Part shown: piece by piece, positions 1-7,609 of the stretch
How the letters are laid out: each line of letters opens with the position of its first letter
Numbering within the stretch: the stretch's first letter is position 1
Source: Bacteroidaceae bacterium
GTDB taxonomy: Bacteria > Bacteroidota > Bacteroidia > Bacteroidales > Bacteroidaceae
DNA: 11,718 bases
Reading direction: 5' to 3'
NCBI GenBank assembly: GCA_900765575.1
Contig: CAAFRW010000222.1
Span: forward strand, 1-11,718
Translations under genes and position numbers: made by a program
The notes under the pieces: model-generated
Databases searched by the model: none
Seen by the model: only the letters and a program-made list of their open reading frames with translations
Told to the model about the DNA's origin: nothing

Positions 1-3
1 AGC

Positions 4-36
4 AAAAGCGTGCAACTCAATGAGTTGCACGCTTTT
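4..36. terminator. Bidirectional intrinsic terminator
   Basis: A perfect inverted repeat runs over 8-19 (GCGTGCAACTCA) and 21-32. It is flanked by AAAA on the left (4-7) and a T run on the right (33-37), so it can work as a Rho-independent terminator in both directions. In RNA the loop would open to at least 3-5 nt. It probably ends the gene just outside the window and insulates the phosphate-transporter promoter downstream. Confidence 0.85.
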
Positions 37-438
37 TGCGTTTATGGGGTTCATGGTTGCTATGTGTTTTCTATGGGCTTTTTTATCTCCTATCCGATGG
101 AAGTTGTTACCAAAGTGACGAAAAAAACAAGAATCGGAAAGACTTTCTTCTGCAGTAAATATCCCATCCAATAATCTCATTCATAGATTAATGTATACTG
201 AGAATTGAAACGAACAAACTTCGACACAAACCCTTTAACAACGATATAAGCAAAATCGAGCTCCAACTCTTTTACTTAGCAAACTAAATCAATCAGAATT
301 ATTGACCTGCAATTTGACTGCATTTTATAGAAAAAAAGAACCTTTATTCATTCTCCCCAATAGACAAATTCGATTTTTACCACTACCAGAACGCCAAATT
401 ACCTCCTTTTTTGCTCTCATTTTCTCAAGAATCAGCAA
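37..438. other. Gene-free stretch upstream of the PiT gene
   Basis: About 400 bases of AT-rich DNA without a convincing gene on either strand. The only open frame of any length (302-511) starts at TTG, has no recognisable protein character and runs through the promoter region. I see no tRNA, riboswitch or insertion sequence here. Its length is generous for a leader and could hold additional regulatory sites or a small RNA, but nothing specific can be supported. Confidence 0.5.
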
Positions 439-479
439 TTGTAACACCTTTGTAACATATATGACATTTCATTATAACA
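439..479 (+). promoter_or_regulatory. Putative PHO box (11-bp direct repeats) before the PiT gene
   Basis: TTGTAACA occurs at 439-446 and again, identically, at 450-457, exactly 11 bp apart. A third, 7/8-matching copy (TTATAACA) lies at 472-479, in the same 11-bp phase, with a weaker unit (TGACAT) at 462. PhoB/PhoP-type OmpR-family regulators bind direct repeats of this type with 11-bp spacing, for example TGTCA-containing units in enterobacteria and TTAACA-like units in Bacillus. The array sits about 45-85 bp before the start codon of a phosphate transporter. The same motif recurs at 7610-7627 upstream of the TonB receptor gene. That the regulator is PhoB-like is inference. Confidence 0.6.
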
Positions 480-488
480 TCGACTCTC

Positions 489-496
489 GATATTTG
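489..496 (+). promoter_or_regulatory. Candidate Bacteroidetes -7 element for the PiT gene
   Basis: GATATTTG differs by one base from the Bacteroidetes -7 consensus TAnnTTTG. It begins 9 bp after the last repeat of the putative PHO box, where an activator bound over the -33 region would be expected to contact RNA polymerase. No good -33 TTTG is visible, which fits an activator-dependent promoter. Transcription would then start around 503-506, leaving a short leader before the ATG at 524. Confidence 0.4.
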
Positions 497-523
497 CGCC
501 AAATAATTTAAACTACTACATAC

Positions 524-2767
524 ATGGAAACTATTTATTTAGGTTTTGTTGTTTTCCTATTTGTACTGGCTGTGTTCGACTTATCTGTCGGAGTAAGCAA
601 TGATGCCGTCAATTTCTTAAATTCGGCTATCGGCGCCAAAGCGGCCACTTTCAAAACAATTATTATTATTGCCGCCGTAGGTATATTTTGCGGCGCAACA
701 ATGAGTAACGGAATGATGGAAATCGCACGACATGGAATCTTTCGTCCCGAACAATTTTACTTTAATGAGTTAATGTATATATTCCTTGCCGTCATGGTTA
801 CGGATATAGTATTGCTCGATATATTTAATTCGCTGGGTATGCCTACCTCTACCACCGTATCGATGGTTTTCGAATTGCTGGGTGCGACATTTGCCTTGAC
901 TCTCATTAAGCTGGCTTCCGACCCTACCGGGATGTTAAGTATTGCCGATTTAATGAATACGGAAAAAGCACTCTCTGTCATTATGGCTATATTCGTTTCT
1001 GTCGCCATCGCTTTCTTTTTCGGCGCGGTGGTACAATTCCTTTCACGATTGCTGTTCACCTTTAACTATAAATCAAACCTAAAATGGAAGATTGGTCTGT
1101 TCGGAGGAGTTGCAGCTACTTCTATCATTTATTTCATGCTTATAAAGGGAATCAAAGACCTCTCGTTCATGAATGCTGATACCAAGAACTTTATTCATGA
1201 TAATACTATTCTTATTATAGGATGCTGTTTTGTTGTCTTTACTATCATCATGCAAATACTTCATGCATGCAAAGTAAATGTCTTCAAAATCATCGTATTA
1301 ATGGGTACATTCGCTTTGGCTATGGCTTTTGCCGGTAACGACCTTGTTAATTTTATCGGAGTTCCTTTAGCCGGTTATTCATCCTATACCGATTACGTAG
1401 CGAATGGAAACGGAGACCCTACCAGCTTCCTTATGGGTTCGCTTAATTCTCCGGCGCGTACACCTTTCATCTTCCTGCTCATTGCAGGGGTTATTATGGT
1501 CTATTCGTTAGTCACCTCAAAAAAAGCATATAATGTAGTAAAAACATCGGTAGACTTAGCACGTCAGGATGTAGGAGATGAAATGTTCGGTTCATCCCGT
1601 ATGGCACGCAGTTTAGTGCGCTCATCCACTACGGCAGCCAATGCCATATCACGTATTATGCCTGTGGGTATAAAACGTTGGATAAACAACCGTTTCAATT
1701 CAGATGAAGTTATTTTGGAAAACGGAGCTGCTTTCGACTTGGTGCGCGCCGCAGTCAATTTGGTTATGGCCGGTCTGCTTATAGCATTGGGAACCTCATT
1801 GAAACTCCCCCTTTCTACTACTTATGTGGCGTTCATGGTGGCTATGGGTACCTCACTTGCCGACCGCGCCTGGGGTAGAGAAAGCGCTGTATTCCGTATC
1901 ACAGGGGTGCTCTCTGTTATCGGTGGATGGTTCATTACTGCGGGAGCAGCGTTCACCTTCTGTTTCTTAGTGGTACTGGTAATGTATTACGGAGGAATGA
2001 TTGCTACCGTTGCATTAGTTATCCTGGCAATCATCCTTCTTATTCGCAGCAATATCAAATACAACAAAAAGAAAAAAGCTGAAAAAACAGACAATCTATT
2101 TAACCGCTTATTGGCGAGCAAGGATAAAGAAGAAATACGTTCCCTTTTATCTCAGCATATCGCTAATAACGAAGCCGATTATATGGATTATGTAGCGCAA
2201 CTTTACCAACAAGTCACAGATGGCTTTATCAATGAGGATTTGAAAAATCTTCGCCGCGCCGATAGTTCTTTAAAGAATAAGAAGACGGAATTGAAAAAAA
2301 TACGCCGCAAAGAAATGATTGGTATGCGCCGCATCGATAAAGAACTGGCCATAGAAAAGAACACATGGTTCCACTTGGCAAGTAACAGTACGCAACAAAT
2401 ACTTTATTGCTTGCGAAGAATTTGCGAACCTTGCGAAGAGCATGTCGACAACAATTTCTCTCCCATTGCCAAAGAGCGTGTAAAAGAATTTGTTCCATTG
2501 CGTGATACACTGATTTACTTGCTCAACCGTACCAAAGCAATCATTATAAATGGAAACTATAAGGAAGTGGATGAGATACGTTCCGAATGTGATAAATTAA
2601 AAGAAGCGTTGTCCCGCACACGTAAATTGCAAATGAACCGTATGCAAGACGAAAAAGACAACCTGGCTGTTTCGTATGTTTACCTGAATATGCTCCAAGA
2701 GTCACAAGAGTTGGTAAGTTCTCTGCGCCATTTACTTCGCGCAACCCGAAGCTTCCAAACAGACTAA
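524..2767 (+). CDS. pit: PiT-family inorganic phosphate transporter with fused PhoU-like C-terminal domain
   Basis: Inner-membrane phosphate permease of the PHO4/PiT family, which couples phosphate uptake to a cation gradient. The two inverted family repeats are visible. The first has SNDAVN (residues 25-30) and PTSTT (107-111). The second has AGNDLVN (270-276) and PLSTT (429-433). About ten or more hydrophobic segments lie between residues 4 and 508. They are interrupted by a hydrophilic loop (about 332-400). The last ~235 residues (about 512-747) are soluble, charged and strongly helical, consistent with a PhoU/DUF47-like regulatory domain fused to the permease. At 747 residues it is much longer than a bare PiT (about 400-500). 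The ATG at 524 directly precedes the first membrane helix. The putative PHO box upstream suggests induction in low phosphate. Transport family is secure; the coupling ion and the domain's regulatory role are inferred. Confidence 0.92.
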   Translation: METIYLGFVVFLFVLAVFDLSVGVSNDAVNFLNSAIGAKAATFKTIIIIAAVGIFCGATMSNGMMEIARHGIFRPEQFYFNELMYIFLAVMVTDIVLLDIFNSLGMPTSTTVSMVFELLGATFALTLIKLASDPTGMLSIADLMNTEKALSVIMAIFVSVAIAFFFGAVVQFLSRLLFTFNYKSNLKWKIGLFGGVAATSIIYFMLIKGIKDLSFMNADTKNFIHDNTILIIGCCFVVFTIIMQILHACKVNVFKIIVLMGTFALAMAFAGNDLVNFIGVPLAGYSSYTDYVANGNGDPTSFLMGSLNSPARTPFIFLLIAGVIMVYSLVTSKKAYNVVKTSVDLARQDVGDEMFGSSRMARSLVRSSTTAANAISRIMPVGIKRWINNRFNSDEVILENGAAFDLVRAAVNLVMAGLLIALGTSLKLPLSTTYVAFMVAMGTSLADRAWGRESAVFRITGVLSVIGGWFITAGAAFTFCFLVVLVMYYGGMIATVALVILAIILLIRSNIKYNKKKKAEKTDNLFNRLLASKDKEEIRSLLSQHIANNEADYMDYVAQLYQQVTDGFINEDLKNLRRADSSLKNKKTELKKIRRKEMIGMRRIDKELAIEKNTWFHLASNSTQQILYCLRRICEPCEEHVDNNFSPIAKERVKEFVPLRDTLIYLLNRTKAIIINGNYKEVDEIRSECDKLKEALSRTRKLQMNRMQDEKDNLAVSYVYLNMLQESQELVSSLRHLLRATRSFQTD

Positions 2768-2802
2768 TAATTAATGGAGATTTTCATATCATACAACATT
2801 CT

Positions 2803-2833
2803 CCGGAAAGAGTCTCTTAACAAAAGATTCCGG
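2803..2833 (+). terminator. Possible 3'-end hairpin after the PiT gene
   Basis: CCGGAA (2803-2808) can pair with TTCCGG (2828-2833), and a smaller inverted repeat AAGAG/CTCTT lies inside the loop. It starts 36 bp after the transporter stop codon. There is no T run after it, so it is at best a weak or factor-assisted terminator or an mRNA 3'-end stabiliser. Confidence 0.25.
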
Positions 2834-2856
2834 ATACATAGTATAACACACAAAGA

Positions 2857-2982
2857 ATGATGAAAAAAGAATTTCCCGTAATCACCGATTATGACTGGGA
2901 TTACGGGAATTCTTCCAATACGCCCTATTACTTAATCATTACAACAGAACGTGTCCACGATAAATTTCGTCCAGAGAAATAA
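2857..2982 (+). CDS. Doubtful small ORF, 41 residues
   Basis: An ATGATG at 2857 opens a frame that closes at TAA 2980-2982. It encodes a polar, aromatic-rich 41-residue peptide beginning MMKKEFPVITDY and ending in HDKFRPEK. It has no signal peptide or membrane segment and I recognise no family. The AAAG-rich bases just before the ATG are acceptable for Bacteroidetes initiation. Against it: the coding stretch contains a 10-bp inverted repeat (2874-2883 with 2899-2908), which suggests the region may instead act as an RNA structure. It lies between the phosphate transporter and porin genes, in the same direction. Function unknown; it may not be translated. Confidence 0.2.
   Translation: MMKKEFPVITDYDWDYGNSSNTPYYLIITTERVHDKFRPEK
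2867..2914 (+). other. Inverted repeat in the pit-porin spacer
   Basis: TCCCGTAATC (2874-2883) is the exact reverse complement of GATTACGGGA (2899-2908). The match continues outward through AAGAATT/AATTCTT if one T is bulged, giving about 16 pairs around a 15-nt loop. No T run follows on the + strand, but an A run precedes it at 2863-2868, so on the minus strand it would look like a hairpin followed by T's. It could stop antisense transcription, protect an mRNA end, or sit in the leader of the porin message. Confidence 0.45.
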
Positions 2983-3080
2983 AAAAGAGTAGATAAAACT
3001 ACAATCATTCTGAGCAGAAAGCATTTATCAATGGATAAAATAGCTTACCCAATTAATGGAAAGCACAATTGAAATGACTT

Positions 3081-4115
3081 ATGAAAAGACAATTAATTCT
3101 CACCTTTTTAATATTGTACAGTGCAACCTCTACTGTTATCGCACAAGAACAGGCAGTAGATTATACACCGGAAATTCATGGAACCATCCGGGCTAAATAC
3201 GAGTATCAACCGGAAATATCCTCCGGCCGTTTTGAGGTAAGAAACGCACGGTTTAGCCTCACAGGAAATGTAGCGCCTATTGTTTCCTATAAAGCGGAAA
3301 TCGATTTATCCGACGAAGGCTCTATCAAGATGCTGGACGCTTACACCCGCTTAACTCCTGTCACTAATTTCAATTTCACCATCGGACAGATGCGTGTACC
3401 GTTTACCATCGACGCACACCGTTCTCCACATCAACAATATTTTGCCAACCGTTCCTTCATTGCCAAACAAGTAGGTAATGTACGAGATGTAGGGGCAACC
3501 GTGGGATATAAATTCAATAACGGATTTCCCATTGTGCTGGAAGGTGGTCTGTTTAATGGTTCAGGACTTACCGACCAAAAAGATTTCTGGACCAAACAAG
3601 TGAACTTTTCTGCCAAAGCACAGTTTTTCTTACCGGAAGGGTTTAACATCACTTTAAGCGCACAAAAGATAAAACCTGAAAATATATCCATCATGATGTA
3701 CGATGCGGGAATTTATTTCCAGAGTAGAGGATGGCACATCGAAGCCGAATATCTTCTGAAACATTATGCCGGTGACGCGTTCGATAATGTAAATGCTTTC
3801 GACGGATTTATCTGTTACGACTTGCCGTTGCGTTGCAAACTATTCAGAAAAATGTCTTTCTTAGGACGTTATGATTACATGAGCGACCATAGTAACGGAA
3901 AGGCCTATCTGGATGGAAAAGAGAATATCGAAGGGGCGCTTATTGTCAACGATTATCAACGTCAACGATTAACCGGAGGTATCACCCTGAGTTTGGCCAA
4001 ACCGTTTATATCGGACATACGCATCAATTACGAGAAGTATTTTTATAAGTCGGGCGCTATCGTTAAACCTTCGGAACAGGACAAATTCGTTATTGAAATT
4101 ATGACGAGATTTTAA
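3081..4115 (+). CDS. Phosphate/polyphosphate-selective porin, OprO/OprP-like (Porin_O_P family)
   Basis: Outer-membrane beta-barrel channel of the phosphate-selective porin O/P family. Residues 1-21 form a typical signal peptide with likely cleavage after VIA, before QEQ. The remainder alternates polar and hydrophobic residues as amphipathic strands and ends in the aromatic C-terminus MTRF expected of an outer-membrane barrel. Family-like segments include VRNARFSLTG near residues 53-62, an IGQMRVPFT strand near 101-109 and YFANRSF near 120-126. Length, 344 residues, is somewhat short of the ~420-440 of Pseudomonas OprP/OprO. It lies 21-45 bp before ppk1, so the two are probably co-transcribed, which supports phosphate or polyphosphate as substrate. 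Many Bacteroidetes members of this family have no tested specificity, so the substrate is inferred mainly from context. Confidence 0.8.
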   Translation: MKRQLILTFLILYSATSTVIAQEQAVDYTPEIHGTIRAKYEYQPEISSGRFEVRNARFSLTGNVAPIVSYKAEIDLSDEGSIKMLDAYTRLTPVTNFNFTIGQMRVPFTIDAHRSPHQQYFANRSFIAKQVGNVRDVGATVGYKFNNGFPIVLEGGLFNGSGLTDQKDFWTKQVNFSAKAQFFLPEGFNITLSAQKIKPENISIMMYDAGIYFQSRGWHIEAEYLLKHYAGDAFDNVNAFDGFICYDLPLRCKLFRKMSFLGRYDYMSDHSNGKAYLDGKENIEGALIVNDYQRQRLTGGITLSLAKPFISDIRINYEKYFYKSGAIVKPSEQDKFVIEIMTRF

Positions 4116-4136
4116 TACGGCGGCAACTCCTTTACG

Positions 4137-6233
4137 ATGCCAACAAACAATATAGTGTATATGAACAAGAATTGCTTAGAAAAGTATTACGGGGACATCA
4201 GCTGGATGTACTTTAACGAACGTATCCTGCAAGAAGCAGAAAAGAAGAACATTCCGCTACTGGAACGTCTCTCGTTTCTCGGAATCTATTCCAATAATCT
4301 GGATGAGTTTTTCCGGGTACGAGTCGCTACACTAAACCGCATTGTAGAATACAGCGACAAGAATGAGAAGAAAGAACGTGAAAAAGCTTTGCAGACTACC
4401 AAGCAAATCACAAAGCTCAATAGCCGGTTTTCAAAAAAGTTTGAAGATACGGTAAAAGAAGTAACCGAAGCTTTGAAGACGGAAAATATCTTTCTGCTCA
4501 ACGAAAAAGAAATCGATGAAGAACAGCAAAACTATATACGCTCTTTTTATCTGGATAAACTGAATGGCTCCATTTGTCCTATTTGGTTTAACTCCATCAA
4601 ACAACTCGGAAATCAGACTGACGACACTATCTATCTGGCTATCCGTTTAAGCAAATGGGAGGACGATAAGAAACGCCCCAATAAGAATTATGCGTTCATA
4701 GAACTTCCCATAGACGAGTTCGGCCGTTTTGTACGCCTGCCCGATAAAGAAGGAAAAAGTTACCTAATGTACCTGGATGATGTGATACGTTGCTGTCTTC
4801 CTTACATTTTTACCGGGATGGACTACAATCAGTTCGAAGCCTATTCATTCAAGTTCACAAAGGATGCCGAAATGGAAATCGATACGGATTTGCGCAATGG
4901 CATGTTACAAAAGATATCGAAAGGAGTAAAAAGCCGTAAAAAAGGAGAACCCATCCGGGTACTTTACGACTCACTAATGCCTAAGGATGTGATAAAACGG
5001 GTCATGGAGAAATTAAGTGTCGATAAATTGGATACGATTCTTTCGAGCGGGCGTTATTATAACCACAAAGATTTCATGAAATTTCCCGACTGCGGACGGA
5101 AAGATTTAAAATATCCGAATTGGGAACCGATACATAAAAGAGAATTCAATAACCAAAGTATACTGAAACTTGTCCGCGAACACGACCGTTTTATACATGT
5201 TCCCTACCATAGTTTCGATGCATACATCCAGTTATTGCGCGAAGCAGCCATTAGCAAAGAAGTAAAAAGTATTAAAACAACCCTTTACCGCCTGGCTAAA
5301 GACTCGAAAGTAATTAAAGCCCTTATTTGCGCCGCGCAGAACGGAAAGAAAGTAACGGTAGTTATCGAGTTAATGGCTCGTTTCGACGAAGCCTCCAACA
5401 TAAGCTGGTCTAAAAAGATGCAAGATGCCGGCATCCATGTAGTGTTCGGGGTAGAAGGATTGAAGATTCATTCAAAGATTACCCATATCAGCAGTCGCAA
5501 CGGAGACATTGCCTGCATCAGTACGGGTAATTTCCACGAAGGAAACGCACGCATGTACACCGACTATTTAATTATGACGGCACGTCGCCCTATTGTAAAA
5601 GAAATAGAGAGTGTATTCGATTTCATTGATAAACCCTATCTTCCGGTCAGATTCAAAGAATTGCTCGTATCGCCGAATGAAATGAAAAAGAAACTAATAC
5701 GCCTCATCGATACGGAAATAAAGAACAAACATGCCGGCAAACCTGCCTACATCATGGGAAAAATCAACCATATTACCGATGTGGAAATTATTGAAAAGCT
5801 TTACGAAGCTTCCTCTTGTGGAGTGCCTGTGGACATGTTGGTTAGAGGAAACTGTTCCATGGTAACCAAACTTACAGGATTCACCCGTAACATCCATATC
5901 AATGGTATCATAGACCGTTATCTGGAGCACTCGCGCATCCTGATTTTCGCAAACGGAGGAGACGAAAAGTACTATATCGGTTCGGCCGACTGGATGCCAC
6001 GCAATCTCGACCACCGCATCGAAGTGCTTACTCCGGTATACGAACCGGAAATCAAAGAAGATTTAAAACGAGTGGTAGAGTTCGGATTAAAAGACACCAT
6101 GCAAGGGCGCATTGTAGACGGTAGCGGGAAGAATTTACCTTGGGGAAACGGTACGGAACCTCTATTCCGCTCGCAAGAAGCCTTATATAATTATTATGCA
6201 AACAAAGAAAAAGAAGAAGATGATAAACATTGA
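4137..6233 (+). CDS. ppk1: Polyphosphate kinase 1
   Basis: Makes long-chain polyphosphate from ATP (reversible), via a phosphohistidine intermediate. The N-domain signature GDISWMYFNERILQEA is at residues 19-34, followed by LGIYSNNLDEFFRVRVA, typical of PPK1. The phospholipase-D-like C1/C2 domains carry the catalytic LKIHSK (His445, equivalent to E. coli His435) and LEHSR (His598, equivalent to His592); RFDEASNI is the conserved Mg/arginine region. SADWMPRNLDHRIEV is the conserved C-terminal block. Length 698 matches the family (E. coli 688), so the gene looks intact. The start is uncertain: ATG 4137 is used here, but ATG 4161 (residue 9, MNKNCLEKYY) also fits the usual PPK1 N-terminus. The 3' end overlaps the exopolyphosphatase gene, so the two are probably translationally coupled. 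Confidence 0.96.
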   Translation: MPTNNIVYMNKNCLEKYYGDISWMYFNERILQEAEKKNIPLLERLSFLGIYSNNLDEFFRVRVATLNRIVEYSDKNEKKEREKALQTTKQITKLNSRFSKKFEDTVKEVTEALKTENIFLLNEKEIDEEQQNYIRSFYLDKLNGSICPIWFNSIKQLGNQTDDTIYLAIRLSKWEDDKKRPNKNYAFIELPIDEFGRFVRLPDKEGKSYLMYLDDVIRCCLPYIFTGMDYNQFEAYSFKFTKDAEMEIDTDLRNGMLQKISKGVKSRKKGEPIRVLYDSLMPKDVIKRVMEKLSVDKLDTILSSGRYYNHKDFMKFPDCGRKDLKYPNWEPIHKREFNNQSILKLVREHDRFIHVPYHSFDAYIQLLREAAISKEVKSIKTTLYRLAKDSKVIKALICAAQNGKKVTVVIELMARFDEASNISWSKKMQDAGIHVVFGVEGLKIHSKITHISSRNGDIACISTGNFHEGNARMYTDYLIMTARRPIVKEIESVFDFIDKPYLPVRFKELLVSPNEMKKKLIRLIDTEIKNKHAGKPAYIMGKINHITDVEIIEKLYEASSCGVPVDMLVRGNCSMVTKLTGFTRNIHINGIIDRYLEHSRILIFANGGDEKYYIGSADWMPRNLDHRIEVLTPVYEPEIKEDLKRVVEFGLKDTMQGRIVDGSGKNLPWGNGTEPLFRSQEALYNYYANKEKEEDDKH

Positions 6234-7173
6234 AAATGTAAATCTGGCAGCCATAGACATTGGCTCTAACGCCGCCCGCTTGCTAATTAAAAACATGGAT
6301 AAAGATTTGGACGGAAACATCCATTTATCCAAAGTATTGTTTTTGCGTATCCCTCTCCGGTTGGGAGTGGATGTGTTCGGACAAGGCAAAATCTCCGAAA
6401 TAAAGGAAGAACGCTTCCTGCGGATGATTAAAGCTTTTAACCAACTGATGAGAATCAACGATGTGGTAGAATACAGAGCTTGCGCCACTTCGGCTCTCCG
6501 CGAAGCTAAAAACGGGAAACGGATTATTAAGAAGATAGAACGTAAAACAGGGATTGAGATAGAAATTATTTCGGGTCAGGAAGAAGCTCAAATTATTTAC
6601 GACAACCATATAGAGAACTTTACCGGACCGGGTAATTTCCTGTATGTCGACGTGGGCGGAGGGAGTACCGAAATCAGTTTTATCAGCAACAAGGAGCGCA
6701 TCTCTTCCATCTCTTATAATGTGGGGACGTTGCGTATGCTTAGCGGCACGGTAGGAAACAATGTACTCTTAGAGATTAAGCAGGATTTGGAGAATATTAC
6801 TGCCGGATATTCCGATATCACGATTATCGGTTCGGGTGGTAACATTAACAAGCTCTACCGTATAGCCAACAAGCGCGACAAACGAAAAGAACGTCTGCCG
6901 GTTGCCACGCTGGAAAAACTCTACAACCAATTGAGTAAGCAGAGTGTAGCCGAACGTATGGAAGCATTTTCCCTGAAACCCGACCGTGCGGATGTCATCG
7001 TCCCGGCTGCAGAACTGTTTCTTCATATTGCACGAAGTGTACAGGCGGAATCCATCCTTGTACCTACATTCGGACTGGCCGATGGTATCATTAACGACTT
7101 GGTTGCCAAATACAAAGAAGATACAAATACAGAGGCTATAAAAGAAGAGGGGAAAAAAGAAGACACGGATTAA
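6220..7173 (+). CDS. ppx: Exopolyphosphatase, short Ppx/GppA family
   Basis: Releases phosphate from polyphosphate chain ends, or hydrolyses pppGpp; the family does both. The acetate/sugar kinase-Hsp70-actin fold motifs are clear: DIGSN (13-17), ATSALREA (89-96), the SGQEEA catalytic-glutamate region (118-123), DVGGGSTE (144-151) and GSGGNI (204-209), with LKPDRADVIVPA near 252-263. At 317 residues it contains only the two-lobed core and lacks the C-terminal HD-like domain of E. coli Ppx (513 residues). The tail is highly charged and Lys/Glu-rich. The ATG at 6220 is chosen because a purine-rich AAAGAAGAAG precedes it; an in-frame ATG at 6196 would add MQTKKKKK. Either way it overlaps the ppk1 end (by 14 or 38 bp). 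Pairing with ppk1 favours polyphosphate as substrate. Confidence 0.92.
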   Translation: MINIENVNLAAIDIGSNAARLLIKNMDKDLDGNIHLSKVLFLRIPLRLGVDVFGQGKISEIKEERFLRMIKAFNQLMRINDVVEYRACATSALREAKNGKRIIKKIERKTGIEIEIISGQEEAQIIYDNHIENFTGPGNFLYVDVGGGSTEISFISNKERISSISYNVGTLRMLSGTVGNNVLLEIKQDLENITAGYSDITIIGSGGNINKLYRIANKRDKRKERLPVATLEKLYNQLSKQSVAERMEAFSLKPDRADVIVPAAELFLHIARSVQAESILVPTFGLADGIINDLVAKYKEDTNTEAIKEEGKKEDTD

Positions 7174-7226
7174 AATCCTACTCCTTATAAATCGAACATC
7201 ACCACATTCAGTCACCCGTTTTCCTA

Positions 7227-7248
7227 CTTTCAGTATCAAAACTGAAAG
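7227..7248 (+). other. Hairpin just after ppx
   Basis: CTTTCAGT (7227-7234) and ACTGAAAG (7241-7248) form a perfect 8-bp stem around a 6-nt loop, 53 bp after the ppx stop. No T run follows, so it is unlikely to terminate alone. It sits ahead of the stronger terminator at 7309-7347 and may protect the 3' end of the operon transcript. Confidence 0.4.
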
Positions 7249-7308
7249 ACCCACTCTGAAAAGAACTAGATTGTAACGAACCAATACAAAAGAGTCCTAT
7301 CAAACTCT

Positions 7309-7347
7309 AACGATAGCCGCCCAAAAAGCCGGACGGCTATCGTTTTA
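7309..7347 (+). terminator. Intrinsic terminator of the porin-ppk1-ppx cluster
   Basis: AACGATAGCCG (7309-7319) is exactly complementary to CGGCTATCGTT (7334-7344), an 11-bp GC-containing stem with a 14-nt loop. It runs into TTTTATA. This is the expected end of the operon transcript, 136 bp after the ppx stop codon. Confidence 0.8.
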
Positions 7348-7609
7348 TAACATAACCGCTATCGCGGACGGTTGTACATTTCTGAGTAATGATAGGAGTA
7401 TTTTTATTGCTGATAAGGAGTGTCTAGTTTCAGATAAAATTATTCTTTTATCAAAACATTCCTTTACGAAGACTTCCTAAAGTTCCATTTCACAAATATG
7501 ATATCTTTATTATGACAAGCGTTTAAAAGAGAGTTTTTATCTTTATGTCAAAAAAAAAGAAACAAAAGTAACCACCGATAGCAAGCTATGTACCACTATT
7601 TCAATTCCA
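7348..7609. other. Gene-free stretch before the TonB receptor promoter
   Basis: AT-rich non-coding DNA with no supportable gene on either strand. The motif GCTATCG of the preceding terminator arm recurs at 7358-7364, and its complement CGATAGC at 7576-7582. Two copies of TATCTTTAT lie at 7502-7510 and 7539-7547; each differs by one base from the -7 consensus TAnnTTTG and each is followed by an ATGACA or ATGTCA motif. They could be promoters for a small transcript or for the receptor gene, but nothing confirms this. Confidence 0.4.

Noticed and set aside
98..122. Reverse-strand CGTCAC and GGTAAC near the terminator, considered as a divergent PHO box
   Set aside because: The two units are spaced 9 bp rather than 11 bp, and no gene on the minus strand follows.
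302..511. Open frame of 69 codons upstream of the PiT gene
   Set aside because: Starts at TTG, has no protein-like signature, and overlaps the putative PHO box and -7 element.
7270..7277. Single TTGTAACG after ppx
   Set aside because: A lone half site without a partner at 11 bp, located before a terminator rather than a promoter.
6769..7284. 171-codon reverse-strand frame over the end of ppx
   Set aside because: The + strand encodes conserved Ppx/GppA residues here; the reverse translation is Phe/Val-rich with no motif and crosses into the 3' hairpins.
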